Of a DNA stretch of 64,000 nt, positions 47,302 through 59,089 are shown piece after piece. The stretch is from Paratinospora sagittata. Taxonomy: Eukaryota; Streptophyta; Magnoliopsida; Ranunculales; Menispermaceae. The translations under genes and the position numbers were made by a program. The notes beneath the pieces were generated by a model that saw nothing but the letters and a program-made list of their open reading frames with translations, made no database searches and was not told the DNA's origin. The stretch is from NCBI GenBank assembly GCA_035771175.1, contig CM069602.1, positions 7,255,001 to 7,319,000 of the forward strand. The letters run 5' to 3'. Each line of letters opens with the position of its first letter. Positions within the stretch are counted from its first letter, which is position 1.

Positions 47302-49176
47302 TGTAAGGCCATAATTTTTTTTGAGAGTTTTTAATTGAGTGGTAAGGATTGAATAAACCTAGCATGAACCAACTATATGGTTGCGGTATTAACTGATCTT
47401 CTTGAGTGTTCTCCTCCCTTCTTTCAACAACAACCTCATCACTTATATAGATCCCATTCCCTTAACTCACTCATCCTCCTCTCACTTCTAGCATACAAGC
47501 AATTATGTGAAGGTCAAGAGCTTGGTGTATGGTTAGATGGAGATCAATATGTGCCGAGGAACACGAATTACGCACATACATGTGGGTGTGATAATTGATT
47601 TTTTTCTTTATTCTTATTTATTTCTAGCATGTTATATCCTATCTAGTTAGATGGATGTGTATAAATTACCTTCTTAAATTATTTACAAGTTAGTCATTAT
47701 TGTGATACATGTACTATGTCTTTTCATAAAGTTATCGTGCATTTTTCATTATATTTGATATTCACTTACACCATGTCATTTATACTTGTACCTTGGTATA
47801 AGAAATTTATGCTCCATACCATTACTCTACTAAATTAGTAATTGATTTAATTAGCCAGACATAGTCTTGTCTAAAGTACATTTGAATAGTGAACGAGAGA
47901 CAACTTACTGCTTTAGAAGAATGGTATTTAAGTGAGACCATTATGACTCCACCACTCAGCCTGGAGACTAATCAGGTTGATTTTAATGAGAACTATTCTT
48001 TTGGAGTAGCCTTGTGATAGAGACTATTTACGTATATAATACTATTCACCTATACAGTACTATTCACATATATGAAATAATTATTGTTAAATTATGACAT
48101 GATATGAATTATTGGATGTTGTTCAATAATAGTTTTATAATGACATGATATGTTAATACATTACATTAATAATATTAGTATGTTAGTCATATGATTTGTC
48201 TCACTAAAGACACACTAAAAAACTAACAATACATTAAAAGGTGTCTTGGGCTAGCTTGGGGTGCTTCGAAAGGCCAAGGTTATGTGCCACGATGGCCAGT
48301 GAATTTTGAATTCCATTCGAAAGGAGTTTCGAGAGAAAGGTGATTCCGCTTGGGTGGTCTATGAACCAAATGGATGGTTAGCGACGACACTTAAAACAAA
48401 TTAATGTTGCAACGTAATGTATGCACTTGTTTGAATATCTAATTGAATTTGATGTATTATGCTATTAATAAATAAGAGTTCAGGAATATTTTTTAAGGTG
48501 ATCCACTGGGCATTAGCTCACCTCCTTTCTTTTTCAGGAATGAATAATGTAGCATGAACAATCTATGGGTTGAAGAGCAGTAGTAGCTAGTACTATTGGT
48601 GGCTTAGATTTGGTTGTGTGTAGTGGTCATTTGTACTTATTAGTAAGAAAAATAATTCCAATAGGAGCAATATTGGTATTTTAGTTTGATTTTTGTATGT
48701 CAAGTGTTATGCTAAGGGTACGACAACTAGTTTCAATGTTATTTATGTCAGAACATGGTGGACATATGTATAATTTTAATTAATCTAATGCCTTGTGAAT
48801 TATTAAATGTTTATTAATAAATTTGTCTCTATTGATGAATTATGTCAAAATTAAAAATGGATCTAGTCTTTTGATGTCTGCAGGGTTAAGAATACCAAAA
48901 CAATAGGCATTTCTTGGTTGAATTAATGTATTAAGGTCTATGGTAAGACCAAGGTAATTATAGAGACATCTAGTCTCAGATGAATTGAATTTACAGGCAC
49001 AATAAGATTAGGGTTAGGCAATGTCCTTAAAAAAATGTTCTCACTAATTTTAAAATATATATTTTTTAAGGACATAGACCTGACATGATGGACACTCACG
49101 CCCCGGTTAGGTGATCCAGGCGAGTTGCACTCCATTATAGTGCACATGATTAGGTTCGAAAAATGGGGGTGTGACA
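47302..49176 (+). mobile_element. Degenerate solo LTR, related to 53827-55927
   Basis: Starts TGTAAGGCCATAATTT and ends GGGGGTGTGACA. It shares with the LTR at 53827-55927 the block AATAGTGAACG...CAACTT.CTGCT (47888 versus 55065) and CACTGGGCATTAGCTCAC (48505 versus 55613). No target duplication was seen, which fits greater age. The reading frame at 47377-47598 within it has no recognisable domain. Confidence 0.6.
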
Positions 49177-50273
49177 CAACCCATATTTTGTTTTTATTAA
49201 AAGAGAACCCTGTTGTAAACTGAATCAGAATAATCAAAGAATGCTCAAAGAAAAATGTTAAATTTCAGTCTGCATTTTCTATCATTTCTCCAATATTTCT
49301 ACAACTCATTTCTTCATCTTTTCTCCATTCCTCTTTCTCTTCTCATTTTTTCTACACTATTTTGTACAACTTCTCTTCATGATCTCTCGCATGTTTATAG
49401 GGAGAGATTTACATCAAAAGATCACCAACTTACATGATGGGTAACTATGCTCCCACATGATTCATGTAGGATACGTATACATATGTATTTATACAACTTG
49501 GATACATGTACTACTTAAATACATGTACTATTTGGATTCATATACCACTTAGATATTATACTGCTTGAGATATGTGTATAGTACATATAATTACTATTTG
49601 GATATTCAACATATTAACAACACTCCCCCTTTGAATATTCATCATTGTATAATATGTCTCGTTAAAACCTTACTAGAGAAAACCCAGTGAAAAAAAGTTT
49701 AGTGAAGGAAAAAGAGTGCAATATTCTATTGGAGTCTTATATTATTAGGACTGCCTCGTTAAAAACCTTCGTCAGGAAAACCCAGAGGGACAAAATTATA
49801 GCGAAGGAAAAAAGAGTACAATGTACTAAACAATAACTCCATTTTAATTCTCCCCCTCAAGATGACTTAGGGGAATTCAATTTTATTTTTTTGCCTGGAA
49901 TATCTTTGAGATGCATCTCAATATTGTATATAATCTTCTTTGTAAATGGCAAAGCTTTGATAAATAAGTTGTTCGATCTTATTTGTCAGTCTTTTGTAGC
50001 TCATGTGTGAAGAAGACCTTTTGTGAAATATATCTAGCTCTGTTGGCTTCAATATAAGATTTTCATTACTGTGCAATACATGTTGCATTATCTTCTTATA
50101 ACATTGTAAAATAGCCTTTGATTTAAGATCATTCATGTGATCTATACACATTTTTCGACTTGTTTCAGGAGTCGCGATACTTTCTTGGATGATTTGAAGA
50201 TTTTACTACTATTCTCTGCTTCACAGATCTTCATGATATGACAATATCACTATAAGTGAGATTGTGCTTGGGA

Positions 50274-50927
50274 TCAAGCATGGTGGGGGTCTGACAAATA
50301 TTCAACATTTGCATATTCAACCAGTTTTATATTTATCTTTCTTGAATAAGATAAACTTGTATTGCTTGGTTTCTTGGAGATAACATAATGCATTCTTAGC
50401 ACCATTTTAATCTGGTGTAGAGCTATATCCTGCAGGCATGTTAACAGATAAAACAATTTTTGATTTTGTATATAAGAGCATCTATTGCATCCATACATGA
50501 TACTTCAAGTCCAGCTAGCTCTTCATTATTTTAATGAAAACGAATATCATCTTTATTCACTTTTCAGTGATTTCCCAATATTGGGAAGTTTAATGGATAT
50601 TCTTGTCCAGATGAAATTTCTTCAATAAATTTCTTAATATATTTGATAAATGGACAAGAATCTCCCTTGGAAACTTCTTGATCTGCAAGCCGAGACAAAA
50701 ATTTAATTTTCCAGGATCTTTCATCTTAAATTTTCCCTTTGATAAATATGCTCTAATAAACTCTTCAAGTGTCTTAATATATGCAACAATGAAATAAATA
50801 AAGTGCATATGGGAATATGATTGTTAGAATGCTCACTCATACAATTATGAAAATATATGTGCATATTGATCAATATGAATATTAATGTAGTACGTACTTC
50901 AGGCCTTTTAGATTTTTCAGAGATCAT
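50274..50927 (-). pseudogene. Copia reverse transcriptase / RNase H remnants
   Basis: The minus frame around 50590-50808 carries FKMKDPGKLNFCLGLQI, the conserved copia RT block, and ILVHLSNILRNLLKKF after it. The frame at 50274-50498 carries EYANVEYLSDPHHA, the start of the copia RNase H domain (YADAGYLSDPHKA-type). Stops and frameshifts lie between them. Their order, RT right of RNase H, confirms the element's minus orientation. Confidence 0.85.
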
Positions 50928-52085
50928 CGTTTTGAAGCTTCTAAGTATAATTCATAAATCCTTCAAGGATTTTCACATATATCATAATCATCCATGAATT
51001 AACTTATTTCCTCATATATTCAATCATGATTTACCTTTTTGAGTATTTGGACTTCTTTTCAACGAATTTAGCTATATTTAATCTCGCTCCTTTCTACGTT
51101 TTCAATGTCGACATTGTTATATGGTTTTGGGATCTCATAATATCAAAAGTACACTTTAAAATATTGTTAGGAGCAATATTATTTCTATTCCATATTTTTC
51201 CAATATGAATGGATTTAAAAATAAACAAATTGAGAATTCTTAATATTTATTCTTCAATTCATATCTTTTCAGGAGATTCTCATACCTCTTCAGGGTGTGT
51301 TTATTTCCCAATCTATATCTCTTCCAAAAATACTTGTATACCTTTTATGGTATATTTATTTGTCAATCCATTCTTGTTTCGGAATGTTTATATATTTTTC
51401 AATCATTTGCATATACCTTCATCTTTTAGGAAGTTGTGTACTTTGATTTGACCGGTCAACTGCATTTCAGGTGTATCATTTCTAAATTGTCCTTCAGGGA
51501 CTAAAGATGAATATATCAGTTAATTGATTTGCAAATGCTTTAGCATATGATCGATCATGTGAATTTATCATTCACTTTAACTTATCATTTGAAATTCTAG
51601 TTCACATTAGTTTATAACTTATTTTGTTTGTCAACCATTTTTACATTCATTCTTTTGACATTTTTCTTTTCTCCCTTTGATAGTGGGAGGATTGACTTAC
51701 ATTAGCTTGTATTGCATTCTAGCAATTTTGCGCACCATTCTTCTACAATTGGCTATTTCTCCCCCTAATGGTGAGAAAATTGCTCTATATTGAGCAAAAA
51801 TATTAATGATCAACGTAATTTAGTTTGTATAGTATGTCATTTCGTACAGTAATCATTGTCATTTACTTTATACAACATACAATTATTGTTATATATTTGT
51901 GACACATCGTTGTGTCACCAATATTATATTTGTTGGTGAGGAATTTTTCAAACAAAATATACACTTGTTGTATCGGCATAATTTTTTCCATTGTCAACCG
52001 CACTTGTGTCTCCGTAATTTTTTTATTTAAATTGAACGGTGAAAGATCGCATCTCTAAGGTACGGTTTGTGAGAGACAAAGTAAG

Positions 52086-52909
52086 ATGGATCCATTAACT
52101 GGTGCCAGGGGCGAAGAGGGAACTATTTCTAATCCCAATACCGACATGCCGACAACCACTATTGTATCGGGTTCTTTAATGCAAGCTAAGAAAGGAAAAT
52201 CAATTCAACGACCATCTAGAGTAAAATGTCCTTGTAGGGGTCCTAAAGTTAGTTCTTCCTCTGCTGCAGTCAGATCTTCTAGTCAGACCGATGTAGTCAA
52301 ATCTTCCAATATGGAAGATGACATGAAATCTTCACCTGGTTTTACTGTGTTAAACTATGATGATCATACTATTGTCATTCGTGAAGCTAAGGCGGAAAAA
52401 TATTTGTCTCTGTGTCCGGAGGAACACTCGCTCAAAGCTTTGTCCCACCTTTCCAAGATAATTATTTTATGTTATTTTATTTTTTGTACTAAAAATTTAT
52501 TTTTCTTCTTTTCTAGGGAACTTTTATATACCATACCATTTCCTTCGAGTTACAAAATTTGGCACAACTTAGATAGAGGGCTATCTATCTCGAAAAAGAG
52601 GTAGAGACCTTAACCGAACAAGCTAATGATAAAGATAATAAAACAATATTTACGAAATATTTGATGAAGTCTTTAACTGATGAGAACGAGAGATTAAAGC
52701 AAGAGACTGTTGTTCTTCATCAGAAGACTAGTGATTTGCAGCGAGAGACTGCAGAGTTACGACAGGAGAACTTTATCCTACAACAAGAAAGTATTGGTCT
52801 AGGAGATTCCTTTGATCGTGTGTTAGAGGAGAACACAAAGCTCCGTGAGGAGCGAGATCAACTTTTGATCCAACTAGCTTCAAGTTTTGGGGGCAAGTCA
52901 GATCACTAG
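52086..52909 (+). pseudogene. Unidentified coiled-coil protein gene, two lesions, nested in the copia element
   Basis: I do not recognise this protein. ATG 52086 opens a 124-codon block (52086-52457): a Ser/Lys-rich start, then an acidic segment ending near the LCPEEHSLKALSHLSK stretch. An intron-like 59-bp gap (52458-52516) follows, ending TTCTTTTCTAG; its left edge reads AAG|ATAATT, one base from a consensus donor. From 52517 the same phase continues 131 codons to the stop at 52909, with one TAG (52574-52576). This second block is a clear heptad-type coiled coil rich in Glu, Gln and Leu (DLQRETAELRQENFILQQES). It is antisense to the copia gag-pol. An accessory retroelement ORF, a captured host gene or a viral remnant are all possible. 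Confidence 0.6.
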
Positions 52910-52987
52910 AACTCAATGTTTTCCTTATTATTTATCAATAATATATTTATTTATATTGATATGAATTTACATAGTTGTGACTTATAC

Positions 52988-53419
52988 TTAGCCATACTTA
53001 TATACAACTAATATGGGCAACCCAGACCCCCAAAGTCCGTGCAAAAAATTGTCAAATACATACTCTGAAAAATATTGTTTAGATACATGTTGTACTATGA
53101 CCCTAATAATCGGGCTACCGATCATGACCGAAAATACTATTAATGTGCTTGTTTGTTGTTGTGTCCAACGCCAAGAGTATATCTCACGAATTTTCAAAAG
53201 TGGTCTTCTTCTTTCATCTAAGATTTGTCGCTTCACCCCATGATTATACATATTATCTATTAGAGTATTTATTAGAGGATCCATCACCATTGAATCTATT
53301 ACTCTTCTGGTGAACACATCTTCTGGATGTGAATGGTGGTCACTTTCCATTCCTCGGGTATTAGATTGGTTTTGCTCCATTGCCAAACACAAACTTCTCT
53401 CTTTTGCTTTGAGATGCAA
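52988..53419 (-). CDS. Unidentified 143-aa ORF convergent with the coiled-coil gene
   Basis: I do not recognise this protein. The open frame is intact. The first 60 residues are polar (two Met-rich starts; the second, MEQNQSNTRGMESD, is a plausible alternative). A basic stretch follows (KRQILDERRRPLLKIREI), then one hydrophobic segment (STLIVFSVMIGSPIIRVIVQ) and a Phe/Tyr/Gly-rich end. It lies on the same strand as the surrounding copia element, 78 bp from the stop of the coiled-coil ORF, tail to tail. It might be degraded retroelement coding DNA, but no Gag, integrase or RT motif is visible. Its length in a locally less AT-rich stretch is the main reason to list it. Confidence 0.35.
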   Translation of the reverse strand: MHLKAKERSLCLAMEQNQSNTRGMESDHHSHPEDVFTRRVIDSMVMDPLINTLIDNMYNHGVKRQILDERRRPLLKIREIYSWRWTQQQTSTLIVFSVMIGSPIIRVIVQHVSKQYFSEYVFDNFLHGLWGSGLPILVVYKYG

Positions 53420-53826
53420 AATGATGAGGGCTAAAGTTGTTTATAAAGTTATTAACTTAATGCACTATTTTTAATTGTTGGCGATCTGTCGACAGCTGTC
53501 AATTTCATTAGATAATCATTCAAATAATTGAATTTTCAATACTGTTACGAATATACTTAATATTGTGATCATCTAACTTTATACTAAATACTTTTCTAAA
53601 AGTGTATCAAAAATTTGTGCAATTATGTGATATTTCAACTAGTCATAAAGTTGACATATAAACAAATGAAACTTGTCCAAATGATGTCATTATTTAAAAT
53701 ATCATCGAGGTCCTAGAGACTTGACAAGTTGTGCCAAAATATAATAAATATAGTGTCAAAGAACTTCCAGTTTCTGATCACAATATTCTTTCAATTGACC
53801 TCATAATTTAATAAGCTAAAACTTCA

Positions 53827-55927
53827 TGTAATACCCCTGGTTTACAAAAAAAAAAAGGTCATTACCCGAACGTTCGGGCATGTCATTTTCTATAAAACGG
53901 GCCCCTCCCCCCCCCTCATTTTCACACCAAAACTAATCATCTCTCCCTCCTTGAGCACTCTTTTTCTCTCCTCTCCTCTCTCTTAGAGACTCTCCACTGG
54001 TACGGTGCGGAGCTGCTGCCCGACAAAGAGCGCAGAACATCAAGTGTTTAATCTAAAGGTGAGAACGAAACATAGGTTTGTGTGCTTTATGACTTTTCAT
54101 AAAGTTTTCATTCATTTATCATTATGTCTATTATTCATTTACACTTCATTATTGCGTATAATGTTCATACATGTCAATTCAGTGGCTACTAGGAATGCAA
54201 AATCAGACTCCTTAAGGGAGGTCTCGAGTTCGATTCCTAGGGAGGCCCTGCACTATTCATGAATAGTGGGGATAAATGATCCCGGCTACAAGAGACGTCC
54301 TTGTGTGGCGGTGGCTGTACCGGGATGAGACAATATTATAGATCCATAGTGGCTGGCGTTCGCCCCGAGGGGGTGCACCCACACCTGGGTAGGGGGCACG
54401 CAGTGCAACCCAGGGTGTGACAAAAAGGCCTTATGTTGACTCAGTGGCTACTAGGAATACGAAATCAGACTCCTTAAGGGAGGTCTCGAGTTCGATTCCT
54501 AGGGAGGCCCTGCACTATTCATGAATAGTGAGGACAAATGATCCCGGCTACAAGAGACGTCCTTGTGTGGCGATGGCTGTACCGGATGAGATAATATTAT
54601 GGATCCATAATGGCTGGCGTTCGCCCCGAGGGGGTGCGCCCACACCTGGGTAGGGGGCACGCTGTGCAACCCAGGGTGTGACAAAAAGGCCTTATGTTGG
54701 GTCAGTGACTACTAGGAATGCGAAATCAGACTCCTTAAGGGAGGTCTCGAGTTCGATTCCTAGGGAGACCCTGCACTATTTATGAATAGTGGGTACAAAT
54801 GATCATAGCTACAAGAGACGTCCTTGTGTGGCGGTGGCTGTACCGGGATGAGACAATATTATGGATCCATAATGGCTGGCATTCGCCCCGAGGGGGTGCG
54901 CCCACACCTGGGTAGGGGGCACGCTGTGCAACCCAGGGTGTGACAATACATGTCATAGTTATGCCTTAAATATTTGGAGTCCACGTATTATACTGTTACT
55001 TCGCTGGATTAGTGATCAATTTGACTTAACCAGACTCAGTCTTGTCCTCAGCAACTTTGAATAGTGAACGTGAGGCAACTTGCTGCTCTAGAAGACTTGG
55101 TATTTAAGCAGGACCTCGTGTTCTCACCTCTCGACCTAAAGGCTGGCCTGGTTGGTTCATTTGAAAGCTATCTGCTTGTATAAGTGATATTGGACATCCT
55201 AACAATGCACGTGGTGATGCCAACCCCGATAAGCATCACTAGACATTGACAAATCTTGTCGAATGTAAACAAAGACCGGACCCGCACATGCATAGTCATC
55301 ATACATGAAATAAGAACCACCTAGGGACGTAAGTGGTTTGTGATCTATGGAATAGTTATTGGAGCAATTGCGCTTACTATTATTGATGTTTCCCTTGGAG
55401 ATGGACGTACAATGTGAACGCAGGATTACCTGGAAATGGATATCTGTACGTGAACCCAGGGTGATGTACGAACACAAAACCATTACGAGACGGTGTTATG
55501 CATACATTCTTGTTAAGCCACATTGTACTGTTTATGATGCTATGTTGTGTATATGTGTTGTTTGATTATGAAGTCTTCTTTATTAATTGTCATGTTTACG
55601 AACTATTTTATACACTGGGCAATAGCTCACTCCCGTTGCTAACCATTTTTCAGGAGTCTAGGGTGGATTGCGTTGAGGTATTTTGGGCCTTTATTTTTGT
55701 ACTCCTTACTTAATTATTCAATTAACTAAGGAGATTTTTGGGAGAATGTTTCCTCATTTTTGGCGGTTCCAAGACCGCCTACATTCTGTACAAAATATAT
55801 TATGTATTTAATAAAAATAAACTTTTAGTTGAATTGTGTATTTACGCACTCGGTAACTGTTATAATGCATTCGCACCCTGCTTATGAGTGTCTCGTCGGT
55901 TTAGGAGCATTCGGGTGGGGTGTGACA
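53827..55927 (+). mobile_element. Solo LTR (2101 bp) nested in the copia element, carrying a SINE-like trimer
   Basis: Begins TGTAATACCCCTGG and ends GGGGTGTGACA. The flanks are CTTCA (left) and ATTCA (right), a 5-bp target duplication with one change. A TATA-like TCTATAAAACGGG is at about 53890. No coding domain is present. The start resembles the solo LTR at 38437 and the internal blocks resemble the LTR at 47302. Without the 769-bp trimer and its extra target copy it would be about 1.32 kb. Confidence 0.78.
54177..54945 (+). mobile_element. SINE-like element as a head-to-tail trimer
   Basis: Three units of about 255 bp start near 54181, 54440 and 54702 (CAGTGGCTACTAGGAAT-type), each with the B-box-like GAGTTCGATTCCTAGGGAG and ending CCCAGGGTGTGACA. 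Units 1-2 and 2-3 are joined by AAAAAGGCCTTATGTTG. The whole trimer is flanked by one exact 10-bp repeat, ATACATGTCA (54167-54176 and 54946-54955). It therefore appears to have inserted once as a trimer, or as a monomer that expanded later. The tRNA-like 5' part is inferred from box spacing; no poly-A tail is seen. Confidence 0.8.
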
Positions 55928-57910
55928 ATTCAAGTAATAAGCCTTTCTAAATATTTGCAAATAATCAATTAGGCAATATAAATATATTCTTTAAATATTT
56001 GATATCTATCTTTTTAGCTATCTTTAAAATTAACCAAGATCTTCTGGATCTATAGGCACGTTGTAAAAACGTCATTATTTTGCTTCATGTTTACAACATC
56101 ATATTTGCTCTTCTGGAGCTATGAATATATTTTCAATTCAACATCTTTTTCTTTATGGAGGCATGATGTATTCATTATATGTTTGATATACAGCAAGTAC
56201 ATCACAAATTCTTTTCCTTCCACACCTAAAGCAAACACATAGATAAACATTTATCTTGTGCTACGATAGGATTACTCCACTTCTGGTGGAACGAAATAAA
56301 TTTATTTCAAATATATGGTTGTAACCATATTCCAAATTGTAACTATCATGGTTCTCATAATAATTTTAATTATGACATTTGCCATATTTATTTTCTCATC
56401 CATGATCATGGTATTTGTCGTAGGTCATATTCATGATTATTAAAGTAGCATTCACTTTGGGGAATGATATAAAATTTAAGTGAATGAGCATAGTGATTTT
56501 CATCACAAATTTTTTTGAGAAGATTTTAACAGTCTTTGTATTGCTACTTCAAGAGCACCTGCGAGATAATTTATCTTCTCAAATATGACTTCTTCAAATA
56601 TATAATTCATTTCATGAAACTTTAACATTGCAACATCAAGTACAATTAGTCATTTGGTCATAATGAACTTCGAGTTCGTATGATTGTAATATTGCAACTT
56701 CAGGTGCAATTAATTGTGATGAACCTTTAAATTAAAAGTTATGAGTTTTTGTCATGATCGTCTATAAACTTTAAGTTATGTCTTTTTGTCCATAGTTCAA
56801 AATTTTAAATCTTCAAAAGTAATTAAATAATTGAAATAACCAATTAATCATAAATAATTATTCAACAATAAAAGAAAATGTAAAAGAAAAAGTTAGTGTT
56901 ACTGTTAGTGTTAGTATAATAATGTATCACAATATAATAAAATGTTAGTGTCAACGTTAATGTTAGTAATGCATCATAATAAAACAAAATATTAGTGTTA
57001 ATGCATTACATTAGTTTCAGACTAATTTATAAATTCACAAATATGTGGGTCCCGTAGACAAAACTCATGTGATTTCACATGAAAATTTATAATGGTATTA
57101 GAGTATATAAATTATATGTTACGTTAGATGTTAGAAAAATAAATAAATAAATGAAATTATAACATAACTTCTAGTAATGACAAATATAGCTCTTGACTAT
57201 AAAATTATTTCTTAATATATGACTTCAAGTTATAAATTCTTTTACATAACTTCAGGTTACGTAAACAAAATATCAATATAGCTTCATGTTATATGAATTT
57301 CTCCACATAACTTCAGGCTATGAATTCAAAATTAAAATAAAAACTGCAGTCTAACTGAAAATACATTAAATAAATGAACATGATAAAAATTTATGAAATT
57401 TTACCTCAATATACCTTTTATGATTGAACTCCTTGATTGAGCAGAGCCTTCGTGCTTATAACGTGTTGTAAACTGAATCAAAATAATCAAAATGCTCAAG
57501 AAAAATGTTAAATTTCATTCTCCATTTTCTATTATTTCTCCAACGTTTCTCCAACTCATTTCTTCATATTTTCTCCATTCCTCTTTCTCTTCTCATTTTC
57601 TCTACACCATTTTTTACAGCTTCTTTTCATGATCTTTCACATATTTATAGGGAGAGATTTATATCAAAAGATCACCAACTTACATGATGAGTAACTATGC
57701 TCTTACATGGATGAGTAACTATGCTCCCTTATGATTCATGTGGGATATGTATACATACGTATTTATACAACTTGGATACATTTACTACTTTAATACATAT
57801 ACTATTTGGATACATATACCACTTGAATATCATACTGCTTGAAATATTTGTATAATACATGTAATTATTATTTGGATATTCAACATATTTACAACAAAAC
57901 CCATATTTAT

Positions 57911-58036
57911 TAAGGGTGTCAACGGTTCGATTTAGGTTGATTGGTTGAGTTCAAATTACCAACCCAAACCAAGCCGAACCAAACATAATCGGTTCGATTC
58001 GGTTCGGTTTGGGTTGATCGATTTGAAATTTTAAAT

Positions 58037-58097
<61 letters not shown>

Positions 58098-58391
58098 AGA
58101 TAATAAGATAATTATATAATTTTTTGAACAATGTTTATATCATAAAAGAATATTAGACATTGAAAAATAAATGATAACACTTTTTCGTTGACAATCGGTT
58201 TGATTTGGTTTGCTTTAGATCGATTTTCAAAACTTCGAACTATAACCCAAACCAAACTTATCGGGTTATACTTTTTTCAAATCTAACCCAAACCGAATTT
58301 ATTAGAAAATCAAACCAAACCAAACCAAATACACCGGTTTGGTTCAGTTCGGTTCGATTTTACGATTTAAGTTAATTTATTGACACCCCTA
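57911..58391. mobile_element. hAT-type MITE, complete (481 bp)
   Basis: Ends TAAGGGTGTCAA and TTGACACCCCTA. ATATTTAT is repeated exactly at 57903-57910 and 58392-58399, the 8-bp duplication of hAT transposition. The interior has (CA)n/(TA)n at about 58038-58097 and GGTTCGGTTTGGG words. It inserted just outside the right LTR of the copia element. Related to 15110-15398 and 25586-26111. Confidence 0.93.
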
Positions 58392-58399
58392 ATATTTAT

Positions 58400-59089
58400 A
58401 ACAGAGAGGTTGAACCGTTGGACTTTCAACACAACACAAACACTAAAATTAGAAATTTAATATAATTAGAAAGTCAATTGCAAATATTAATTATAATTAT
58501 GACTCTCATTCAATCTACAATTTTGCCAATTAGAGTTCGAGTAACAACATCTACCTCGAGGAGAACTCCATATTAAGCAATATCAATCTTCAATCTTGCA
58601 ATTATAAAGAACGCATAAAAAATTAAAATTAAAAAGGGCAAAAATGAAAATTAATATATGAATTTAAATAATGTTATAGGTAGTATTAGAGAGCAATTAT
58701 TTGATTAAATGACTAAAACTATATTTCAAAATTTAAAAACAACAGGAATATTGAGAAATTAAGTTGGTCTAAAGTGTAGATCTATATAGATATAAATATA
58801 GATATTCTTATCCAATTCTCGAATTAGTCCCGAGTTTATATATATGTTTCAATCGCAATATATTTATTATAAACGTTACTTGTTGAAGTTCGAATATCGA
58901 ATAAATAGTATTGGTCCTGTTTAGGAGCGGCTGTATTTTGGGCTAAATGCACTTTCTTTAAATGTAAAGGCAATCACGGAAGTGGGAAGCAAAATACTTT
59001 TTAAAATCATGCACAAATCATGATAAAATAGGAATCTTAATTGCATGTTGGCGTGCAAAACACGCGAAATCTATCTCCCACTTCTATCT
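58400..59089. other. AT-rich spacer
   Basis: Nothing beyond short AT-rich words; no gene, repeat family or RNA structure could be supported. Confidence 0.55.

Larger units (their letters stand above)
49211..57896 (-). mobile_element. Decayed Ty1/copia element with both LTRs
   Basis: The 3' LTR is 49211-49622 and the 5' LTR is 57464-57896, both TGTTGTAAACTGAATCA to ACAACA on the plus strand, with a small duplication (GATGAGTAACTATGCTC) in the latter. A polypurine tract (AGGGGGAG on the minus strand) abuts the 3' LTR at 49623-49630. A primer-binding site like CGTTATAAGCACGA abuts the 5' LTR. AACCC flanks both ends, with one extra A on the right. Only RT/RNase H scraps remain. The leader region (about 56030-57460) has diffuse repeats of ACTTCAGGTTATG words. 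Nested inside are a solo LTR and a convergent ORF pair. Confidence 0.88.

Noticed and set aside
47377..47598. 73-codon frame in the degenerate LTR
   Set aside because: No domain or conservation signal, and it lies inside repeat DNA.
49180..57910. ACCCATATTT on both sides of the copia element as a longer target duplication
   Set aside because: On the left it is 26 bp away from the LTR, so it cannot be the integration duplication; AACCC directly at the ends is the better candidate.
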